Origin: Bacillota bacterium
GTDB taxonomy: Bacteria > Bacillota > Sulfobacillia > RBS10-35
Direction of reading: 5' to 3'
DNA length: 7,014 bases
Assembly: GCA_029960865.1 (NCBI GenBank)
Contig: JASBVX010000070.1
Coordinates: 1-7,014 of the forward strand
Within the stretch, counting starts at the first letter, position 1, and every line of letters starts with the position of its first letter. The translations under genes were made by a program, and so were the position numbers. This document shows positions 1 to 5,014 of this stretch, in pieces. The notes under the pieces were generated by a model. The model saw only the letters and a list, made by a program, of their open reading frames with translations. It made no database searches and was not told where the DNA came from.

Positions 1-2
1 TC

Positions 3-332
3 TTCGCCCTGGTGGGTTTCCTCTTGCCCATCGCGGCTGTCCTGGTCAGCAAGCTCTTTCGTCGCGATTATCCCGACCCCCTGAAGGAAGTCTCCTACGA
101 GAGCGGTATTCAACCGCTTGGGGAAGCTCGTGTAAAGTATCACATTCACTATTACGTTTTTGCCTTGATTTTCCTGGTCTTTGACGTGGAAGCCCTTTTC
201 CTCTTCCCATGGGCCGTCGCCTTTCGCCATATCGTCCCCTGGGTGGCTCTGGTGGAGGCTCTCGTCTTCATCGCCATCCTGGTGGTGGGTCTCATCTATG
301 CCTGGAAGAAGAAGGTGTTGACATGGACCTGA
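3..332 (+). CDS. nuoA: NADH-quinone oxidoreductase subunit A (5' truncated)
   Basis: NuoA is a small membrane subunit of complex I that sits beside NuoH, J and K and helps couple quinone reduction to proton movement. The visible 109 residues show the end of helix 1, the loop with the YESGI motif (Ser where mitochondrial ND3 has the switch Cys; E. coli also has Ser), then helix 2 with FALIFLVFDVEALFLFPWAV. Its conserved Asp (183-185) and Glu (189-191) are present. A third helix follows, with a short KKK-containing tail. The reading frame is open to the left edge. A GTG at 12 could serve as a start, but the 11 bases before it have no ribosome binding site, and it would remove part of helix 1. 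The true start therefore probably lies 8 to 15 codons upstream, outside the window, judging from the usual length of about 118-130 residues. The last 10 bases overlap nuoB. Confidence 0.95.
   Translation, partial: FALVGFLLPIAAVLVSKLFRRDYPDPLKEVSYESGIQPLGEARVKYHIHYYVFALIFLVFDVEALFLFPWAVAFRHIVPWVALVEALVFIAILVVGLIYAWKKKVLTWT
310..315 (+). promoter_or_regulatory. Ribosome binding site of nuoB
   Basis: AGAAGG sits inside the 3' end of nuoA, 7 bases before ATG 323. It supports this start over longer in-frame extensions. Confidence 0.6.
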
Positions 333-904
333 AGCGGCGCCTTCAGCCTCTGGACTGGCGGGAGCCTTTCCTCCCCGACGGGCGGCAGGGGCCGTCGGTG
401 CCAGAAGGGGAGAGCAGCCAGGCCCTGCCTCCCGTCTGGCAACATCTGCCCGGTGTTTTCACCACCGCCGCCCAACATCTTTTGAACTGGAGCCGGGCCA
501 ACTCCGTCTGGTACATGACTTTCGGCATCGCGTGCTGCGCCATCGAAATGATGCATACCGGCGGCCCGCGGTTCGATTTCGACCGGTTCGGCATGATCCC
601 CCGGGCGTCTCCCCGCCAGTCGGATCTGATGATCGTGTCGGGAACGGTGACGGAAAAGATGGCCCCGGTGATCCGCCAGCTCTACGAACAAATGGCGGAG
701 CCTCGCTGGGTCATCGCCATGGGGGGGTGTGCCTCTAACGGCGGGCCTTACCACCAGGGGTACAACGTGGTGGATGGGGTCGATAAGATCGTGCCGGTGG
801 ACATCTACGTGCCCGGCTGCCCGCCCACCCCGGAAGCTCTTTTGCATGGCGTCCTTCTGTTGCAGGCCAAGATTCGCCAGGCAGCGGCGCCCCAGCGCCG
901 CTGA
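323..904 (+). CDS. nuoB: NADH-quinone oxidoreductase subunit B, carrier of Fe-S cluster N2
   Basis: NuoB (193 aa) holds N2, the last [4Fe-4S] cluster of complex I, which passes electrons to quinone at the interface with NuoD and NuoH. The four expected ligands are present: the tandem Cys71-Cys72 in FGIACCAIEMM, Cys136 in MGGCASNGG, and Cys166 in VPGCPPTPEA. Other family signatures are RASPRQSDLMIVSGTVT (about 94-110), KMAPVIRQLYEQM (112-124) and GVDKIVPVDIYVPGCPP (152-168). Residues 1-50 are a variable N-terminal arm. ATG 323 is chosen because AGAAGG (310-315) lies 7 bases upstream and it gives a family-like length; the frame is open further upstream, but that translation is a shadow of nuoA. 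It overlaps nuoA by 10 bases. Oddities: CASNGG where CA-x-S-GG is usual, and GCPPTPEA where GCPPRPEA is usual. Related [NiFe]-hydrogenase small subunits are ruled out by the complex I neighbours. Confidence 0.97.
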   Translation: MDLKRRLQPLDWREPFLPDGRQGPSVPEGESSQALPPVWQHLPGVFTTAAQHLLNWSRANSVWYMTFGIACCAIEMMHTGGPRFDFDRFGMIPRASPRQSDLMIVSGTVTEKMAPVIRQLYEQMAEPRWVIAMGGCASNGGPYHQGYNVVDGVDKIVPVDIYVPGCPPTPEALLHGVLLLQAKIRQAAAPQRR

Positions 905-905
905 A

Positions 906-913
906 GGGGAGGA
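906..913 (+). promoter_or_regulatory. Ribosome binding site of nuoC
   Basis: GGGGAGGA lies in the 14-base gap after nuoB. It is 5 bases from GTG 919 and 8 bases from the next codon, GTG 922. Both are plausible starts and differ by one residue. Confidence 0.75.
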
Positions 914-918
914 ACCTT

Positions 919-1500
919 GTGGTGGACGAGGAGAAACAACCGAAGACCCCGCCTAAAAAGCCGGTGGTGAAGCCCAAGGTGGAGGCGGCTTCCGGCCCGG
1001 TGCCCCTGACCCCCCGTCAGGAAGAAGGCCTCCAGCGCCTGAAAGAAAAGTTTCCTTTCGTGGAGCGGGACGAAAAGGTGCGGAGCTCTCTTGGGATTCA
1101 GGTGCCTCCTGAGCATGTGAAGGAGGTCCTGGGTTTCCTGCGGGATGATCCTTTCTTCCGTTGCCGGCACCTCTCGTGCCTTTCGGCGGTGGACTGGGGC
1201 GAGGCCATCGAGGTGGCCTACCACCTGGTGAACATCGAGGAGAAGGCCGACGAATGGGCGGTGACGGTGAAGCTTCCCTACCAGGGGGATGAGCTCCCCG
1301 AGGTGGACAGCATCACCGACCTATGGCCTGGGGCTGACTGGCACGAAAGGGAAGCTTATGACCTGGTGGGGGTGCGCTTCAAGGGGCACCCCGACCTGCG
1401 GCGCATTCTCCTCCCGGAAGGCTTTGCCGGCGGTCATCCTTTGCGAAAATCCTTCGTGGATCGCCGTCCTCCGCGGCAGCGCCTGGTCCGGATTCGTTAG
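919..1500 (+). CDS. nuoC: NADH-quinone oxidoreductase subunit C (30 kDa-type)
   Basis: NuoC (193 aa) is a hydrophilic subunit with no cofactor; it binds NuoD and NuoI and stabilises the quinone module. The C-terminal family signature is clear at about 140-180: DWHEREAYDLVGVRF, then KGHPDLRRILLPEGF, then GGHPLRKSF. The usual ending of this motif is RKDY or RKDF, so Ser178 is a small departure. The core domain starts near residue 33. Residues 5-25 are rich in Lys and Pro (KQPKTPPKKPVVKPK) and look disordered; charged, low-complexity NuoC N-termini are also known from Bacillus-type complex I. The gene starts with GTG, and a second GTG follows directly. It is a separate gene, not fused to nuoD as in E. 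coli. Its stop codon overlaps the ribosome binding site of nuoD. Confidence 0.95.
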   Translation: MVDEEKQPKTPPKKPVVKPKVEAASGPVPLTPRQEEGLQRLKEKFPFVERDEKVRSSLGIQVPPEHVKEVLGFLRDDPFFRCRHLSCLSAVDWGEAIEVAYHLVNIEEKADEWAVTVKLPYQGDELPEVDSITDLWPGADWHEREAYDLVGVRFKGHPDLRRILLPEGFAGGHPLRKSFVDRRPPRQRLVRIR

Positions 1501-1505
1501 GAGGT
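1499..1505 (+). promoter_or_regulatory. Ribosome binding site of nuoD, overlapping the nuoC stop
   Basis: AGGAGGT is a near-perfect Shine-Dalgarno sequence whose first two bases belong to the TAG stop of nuoC. It stands 4 bases before ATG 1510. It is the strongest such site in the window and suggests efficient, coupled initiation of nuoD. Confidence 0.85.
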
Positions 1506-1509
1506 CATC

Positions 1510-2670
1510 ATGGAAAAGGGCTCTGAAGTCTATACGGCTGAAGAAGCGGGGCGCCTGGGGCGAGAAGGCATCACGGAGCCCATCGTCATCAACCTGGGTC
1601 CCCAGCATCCCAGCACCCATGGGGTTTTGCGCCTGATCACCACCTTGGACGGGGAGACGGTTCTCAAGGCCCAACCCGACATCGGCTACCTCCATCGCAA
1701 CTGGGAAAAGATTGTGGAGGGTTGGCAGTACCCGCAGATCATCCCCTTTGCCGACCGCAACGATTACATCTCGGCCATCTTCAACGAGTGGCTGGTCTGC
1801 AAGTCGGTGGAAGATGCCCTGGGGATCGAGCTGGACAAGAGGGCGGAGGTGCTGCGCACCATCTTTGCCGAGCTGAACCGGCTCATCAGCCATCAGCTGT
1901 GGTTTGGAACCTACGCTATGGACATCGGGGCTTTCACTCCCTTCGTGTATGCCTTGCGGGACCGGGAGTGGGGCTACGCTCTGCTGGAGAAGGCCACGGG
2001 GGCGCGGCAGCTCTATGCTTTCTTCCGCATCGGAGGCCTCAGGAACGATGTCCCTGACGGCTGGATCGAGGAGCTTTCCCAGTACCTGGACTATTTCGAG
2101 AAAGAAGCCTATCCCCAGTATGTGGACCTGCTGACGGGCAATGAGATCTTCATCCAGCGGAGCGAAGGGGTGGGGGTGGTGTCCCGGGATGTGGCCCTGG
2201 CTTTTGGAGCCACGGGGCCGGTCCTCAGGGGATCGGGCGTGCCTTACGATGTGCGCAAGGCCCACCCTTATGGGGTCTACGGCGAAGTGGAGTTTGAGGT
2301 CCCCGTAGGGGAGCATGGCGACAACCTCGACCGGGCCATGGTCCGGATGAAAGAGATGCTGGAGTCGGTGAAGATCATCCGCCAGTGCGTTGAGCTGCTC
2401 CCCGAGGAAGGGGAGGTCCTCACGTCCCGGGTGCCCCGGGTTCTGAAGCTGCCGGAGGGGAATTACTACACCCGCCTGGAAAGCCCCCGGGGCGAAGTGG
2501 GCCTGTGGGTGGTCAGCACCGGAGGGTTGGGTCCTTACCGCATGAAGTGGCGGGCACCTTCTTTCGTGAATCTGCAGCTTTTGGACCACATGGCCCGGGG
2601 GGAAAAGGTGGCGGATCTCATCGCCGCCCTGGGAACCATCGATATCATCCTGGGGGAGGTGGATCGCTGA
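1510..2670 (+). CDS. nuoD: NADH-quinone oxidoreductase subunit D (49 kDa-type)
   Basis: NuoD (386 aa) forms most of the quinone head-group pocket together with NuoB. The signature GPQHPSTHGVLR (30-41) supplies His33 and His37 of the quinone-binding loop. ADRNDY (81-86) supplies Tyr86, equivalent to the quinone-contacting Tyr87 of Thermus Nqo4. Further family blocks are ELNRLISHQLWFG (121-133), the GARQLYAFFRIGGLRND region (164-180), LTGNEIFIQR (208-217) and the C-terminal IDIILGEVDR. The protein descends from [NiFe]-hydrogenase large subunits, but the metal-binding CxxC pairs are absent: the only cysteines are Cys97 and Cys293. Length is normal for a stand-alone NuoD. An oddity is LHRNWEK (61-67), where LHRGxEK is usual. 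The stop shares one base with the nuoH start (TGATG), so no nuoE, nuoF or nuoG can lie between them. Confidence 0.98.
   Translation: MEKGSEVYTAEEAGRLGREGITEPIVINLGPQHPSTHGVLRLITTLDGETVLKAQPDIGYLHRNWEKIVEGWQYPQIIPFADRNDYISAIFNEWLVCKSVEDALGIELDKRAEVLRTIFAELNRLISHQLWFGTYAMDIGAFTPFVYALRDREWGYALLEKATGARQLYAFFRIGGLRNDVPDGWIEELSQYLDYFEKEAYPQYVDLLTGNEIFIQRSEGVGVVSRDVALAFGATGPVLRGSGVPYDVRKAHPYGVYGEVEFEVPVGEHGDNLDRAMVRMKEMLESVKIIRQCVELLPEEGEVLTSRVPRVLKLPEGNYYTRLESPRGEVGLWVVSTGGLGPYRMKWRAPSFVNLQLLDHMARGEKVADLIAALGTIDIILGEVDR
2652..2660 (+). promoter_or_regulatory. Ribosome binding site of nuoH
   Basis: GGGGGAGGT lies inside the 3' end of nuoD, 9 bases before ATG 2670. It fixes the nuoH start and rules out a longer N-terminal extension that would read through nuoD in another frame. 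Confidence 0.75.
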
Positions 2671-3641
2671 TGCTTCCCCTCTGGCTCCAGTGGGTCCTCT
2701 GGGGGATTTTGAAGGCCGTCCTGGTGCTGCTCTTTGTGACCGTCAACGCCATCATCCTCATCTGGTTGGAGCGGAAAGTATCAGGCCACATCCAAAACCG
2801 CATCGGCCCCCTGCGGGTGGGGGGGCCGGCGGGGGTCCTGCAATCCTTTGCCGACATCATCAAGCTTTTGGCCAAAGAAGACTTCTTCCCCAAGCGGGGT
2901 GACCCCTGGGTCTGGTGGTTGGCTCCTTCGGTGGCCTTTGCCCCGGCCCTCATGGTGTTCTTCGTCCTTCCCATCGGTCCCCATTTGGTGGTCCAGGACA
3001 TGAATGTGGGGCTCCTCTTCATCGTGGCCATCACCAGCTTCAGCGTCCTCTCCGTCTTCATGGCGGGGTGGGGATCCAACGACAAGTACTCCCTCATCGG
3101 GGCCATGCGGGCCGGTGCCCAGCTTTTCAGCTATGAGCTCCCCATGGTGCTGGCGTTGGTGGCGGTGACCCTGGCGACAGGAACCCTCAATATCAGCGAG
3201 ATCGTGGCCCGCCAGCAGGGGATGTGGCTCATCTTTCCCCAGTTCCTGGCCTTCCTGGTGTTCTACATCGGCGCCATCGCGGAGCTGAACCGGACTCCTT
3301 TCGATTTGGGGGAGGCGGAATCGGAGCTGGTGGCGGGTTACCACACGGAGTACTCGGGGATCCGCTGGGCCATGTTCATGCTGGGGGAATACACCAACCT
3401 CCTGACCAGCTCCATCCTGGTGAGCTTGGTGTTCCTGGGTGGGTGGAGCGGTCCCCTTCTCCCGGGGTGGGTCTGGGTCCTCATCAAGGCTTACCTCCTC
3501 ATCTTTGTGGCCATGTGGATCCGCTGGACGCTGCCCCGGGTGAGGATCGACCAGCTGATGGACCTGGGGTGGAAGTTCCTTTTGCCCCTCTCTCTCCTGA
3601 ATATCGCCCTGACGGGCGTCTACATGGCGGTGATGGCATGA
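2670..3641 (+). CDS. nuoH: NADH-quinone oxidoreductase subunit H (ND1-type)
   Basis: NuoH (323 aa) is the membrane subunit that closes the quinone chamber and links it to the proton channels. About eight membrane helices can be read, near 8-31, 82-104, 112-133, 151-171, 188-206, 233-259, 265-286 and 302-323. Family landmarks are WLERKVSGHIQNRIGPLRVG (32-51), the cytoplasmic loop with FADIIKLLAKEDFFP (60-74), GSNDKYSLIGAMRAGAQLFSYE (135-156), AELNRTPFDLGEAESELVAGYHTEYSG (204-230; acidic residues line the chamber) and WTLPRVRIDQLMDLGWKFLLPL (286-307). Two departures stand out: GPLRVG where GPNRVG is usual, and FDLGEAE where FDLPEAE is usual. The C-terminus overlaps the nuoI start by four bases (ATGA). 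Membrane subunits of group 4 hydrogenases are homologous, but this protein is full NuoH type by length and motifs. Confidence 0.97.
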   Translation: MLPLWLQWVLWGILKAVLVLLFVTVNAIILIWLERKVSGHIQNRIGPLRVGGPAGVLQSFADIIKLLAKEDFFPKRGDPWVWWLAPSVAFAPALMVFFVLPIGPHLVVQDMNVGLLFIVAITSFSVLSVFMAGWGSNDKYSLIGAMRAGAQLFSYELPMVLALVAVTLATGTLNISEIVARQQGMWLIFPQFLAFLVFYIGAIAELNRTPFDLGEAESELVAGYHTEYSGIRWAMFMLGEYTNLLTSSILVSLVFLGGWSGPLLPGWVWVLIKAYLLIFVAMWIRWTLPRVRIDQLMDLGWKFLLPLSLLNIALTGVYMAVMA

Positions 3642-4132
3642 AGAGGAGAAAGCTGAGCTTGCCGGCCTGGATCAGACGGGCGGCCGTCTCCATCGCCAAG
3701 GGCCATCGGGTGACCTTGGACCAGATGCTGCGCCGCCCCATAACGAGCCTCTATCCTGAAGAGCCGGTGCCCCATTTTCCGGGGTTCCGGAGCATCCCCG
3801 TTTTGAAGGCCAACGAAGAGACAGGCAAGCTCAACTGCACCGCCTGTGGCCTTTGCGCCAGAAGCTGCCCCCCGCAGATCATCTTTGTGGAATCGGTGGT
3901 GGGGGACGACGGCCGCAGGAAGCAGTGGCCCGCCTTCTTCAACCTGGACCTCAGCCGGTGCATGGTGTGCAACCTTTGTGTGGAGGCGTGCCCCTTCGAC
4001 GCCCTGGAGATGTCGGCCGACAATGAGCTCTCCGCCTATGACGTGCGGGATCTCTTCTTCAACATGGAGGAGCTGGCAGCCCTGTGGAAGACGGCGCCGG
4101 CGGTGAGGATCGCAGGGGGGCAGAAGCGATGA
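3638..4132 (+). CDS. nuoI: NADH-quinone oxidoreductase subunit I (two [4Fe-4S] ferredoxin-type)
   Basis: NuoI (164 aa) carries clusters N6a and N6b, which deliver electrons to N2 in NuoB. Two classic CxxCxxCxxxCP motifs are present: Cys67, 70, 73, 77 (CTACGLCARSCP) and Cys108, 111, 114, 118 (CMVCNLCVEACP). As in other 2[4Fe-4S] proteins, the fourth Cys of each motif should ligate the other cluster. A basic stretch (residues 2-5 and 13-33) before the clusters fits the family's N-terminal arm lying along the membrane. The region ELSAYDVRDLFFNMEELAALW (130-150) matches the usual C-terminal helical part. The start is the ATG of an ATGA overlap with the nuoH stop; upstream only a weak GGTGA is visible, so translation is probably coupled. 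With no NuoG encoded here, NuoI may be the outermost Fe-S subunit and the electron entry site. Confidence 0.97.
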   Translation: MKRRKLSLPAWIRRAAVSIAKGHRVTLDQMLRRPITSLYPEEPVPHFPGFRSIPVLKANEETGKLNCTACGLCARSCPPQIIFVESVVGDDGRRKQWPAFFNLDLSRCMVCNLCVEACPFDALEMSADNELSAYDVRDLFFNMEELAALWKTAPAVRIAGGQKR

Positions 4133-4707
4133 GCGCTCAGATCGTGGCTTTCGGTCTTCTGGGAGGTCTGGTCCTCTACAGCGCCTGGCGGGTGGCGACG
4201 GCGCCCCTCATCACCCATGCGGCCCTCTTTCTGGCCCTGACCCTGGTGGGCGTGGCCGGCTTCTTCTTCATGCTGCAGGCGGAATTCCTGGCCGTGGTCC
4301 AGATCCTGGTCTATGTGGGAGCCGTGATGACGGTGATCATCTTCGCCATCATGCTTTCCACCCCTGCCCTCATCCGATCGGGGGAGAGGCCGACACTCAT
4401 CCAGCAGATTCTCTCTCCCCGGTACGGGGCCATCCCCCTTCTGGTGGGGGTGGCCGTGACCTTGCTGCTCCTCCTGGCCTACGGAACCGTCTCGTGGGAC
4501 CAGGTGCCCCTCACCTTCCATCCCTCTTCCCAGTTCCCAGGAGGCTCCACGGCCCAGGGGACCACGGGTCTGATCGGGGAGGCCCTTTTGACCCGCTACA
4601 TCGTACCCTTCGAAGTCGTCTCCCTCCTCCTCCTGGCGGCCATGGTGGGCGCCATTGTGCTGGCGGTGGAAGGATCCCGGGGTAAGGAGGATGAAGCCCG
4701 TGACTGA
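4129..4707 (+). CDS. nuoJ: NADH-quinone oxidoreductase subunit J (ND6-type)
   Basis: NuoJ (192 aa) is a five-helix membrane subunit next to NuoH, A and K; its third helix changes shape during turnover in known structures. Helices are visible near 5-20, 29-49, 54-78, 99-119 and 161-181. The third contains the family block EFLAVVQILVYVGAVMTVIIFAIML (52-76), and the last contains RYIVPFEVVSLLLLAAMVGAIVLA (156-179), both typical of NuoJ. Residues 120-150 form a hydrophilic Gly/Ser/Thr-rich loop, and the tail (GSRGKEDEARD) is charged. ATG 4129 overlaps the nuoI stop as ATGA; a purine run AGGGGGG (4114-4120) lies 8 bases upstream. Length is normal for bacterial NuoJ. Confidence 0.95.
   Translation: MSAQIVAFGLLGGLVLYSAWRVATAPLITHAALFLALTLVGVAGFFFMLQAEFLAVVQILVYVGAVMTVIIFAIMLSTPALIRSGERPTLIQQILSPRYGAIPLLVGVAVTLLLLLAYGTVSWDQVPLTFHPSSQFPGGSTAQGTTGLIGEALLTRYIVPFEVVSLLLLAAMVGAIVLAVEGSRGKEDEARD
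4684..4690 (+). promoter_or_regulatory. Ribosome binding site deciding the nuoK start
   Basis: AAGGAGG lies inside the 3' end of nuoJ. It directly abuts an in-frame ATG (4691), which leaves no spacer, but stands 9 bases before an in-frame GTG (4700). The spacing favours the GTG as the nuoK start. Confidence 0.65.
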
Positions 4708-5014
4708 TGTGCCCGTGGAAGCCTACCTGGTGGTGGCGGTGCTTCTTTTTGGGCTGGGGCTTTTCACGGCCCTGCGGCGGACCAACGCCATCATGATCCT
4801 GATGGGGATCGAGCTGATGCTGAATGCGGTGAACCTTAATTTGGTGGCCTTCTCCCGCTACCTTCCGGCAGGCCTGGTGGATGGACAAGTCTTTGCCGTC
4901 TTTGTGATTACCCTGGCGGCGGCCGAGGCCGCCATCGGGTTGGGGATCGTGTTGATGCTGGCGCGCAAGCGCCAGTCGGTGGACGTTTCAGACTTTACGG
5001 AGCTGAAAGGCTGA
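4700..5014 (+). CDS. nuoK: NADH-quinone oxidoreductase subunit K (ND4L-type)
   Basis: NuoK (104 aa from GTG 4700) is a three-helix membrane subunit in the proton path between NuoJ and the antiporter-like subunits. Helices lie near 8-26, 30-51 and 62-88. The two buried glutamates essential in E. coli (Glu36 and Glu72) are matched by Glu38 in MGIELMLNAVNLNLVAF and Glu76 in TLAAAEAAIGLGIVL. Start choice is uncertain: ATG 4691 would give 107 aa but has its ribosome binding site with no spacer; GTG 4700 has good 9-base spacing; GTG 4709 would give 101 aa beginning MPVEAYL, closest to the usual family start, but lies 18 bases from the site. GTG 4700 overlaps nuoJ by 8 bases. The stop shares one base with nuoL (TGATG). 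Confidence 0.95.
   Translation: MTDVPVEAYLVVAVLLFGLGLFTALRRTNAIMILMGIELMLNAVNLNLVAFSRYLPAGLVDGQVFAVFVITLAAAEAAIGLGIVLMLARKRQSVDVSDFTELKG

Noticed and set aside
12..332. GTG 12 as the true start of nuoA
   Set aside because: The frame is open to the left edge, there is no Shine-Dalgarno sequence in the 11 bases before it, and helix 1 would be shortened.
296..847. A 183-codon minus-strand open frame opposite nuoB
   Set aside because: It mirrors nuoB with biased composition and has no convincing ribosome site or family motif.
1321..2589. A 422-codon open frame on the minus strand opposite nuoC and nuoD
   Set aside because: Its product is low in family-like features and rich in His, Pro, Gly and Arg, as expected for the complement of GC-rich coding DNA. 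The plus strand carries unmistakable NuoC and NuoD motifs throughout.
323..4132. A group 4 [NiFe]-hydrogenase (Ech/Hyc type) with homologous subunits
   Set aside because: NuoD lacks the CxxC pairs that bind nickel, and NuoA, NuoJ and NuoK, all typical of complex I, are present in the usual order.
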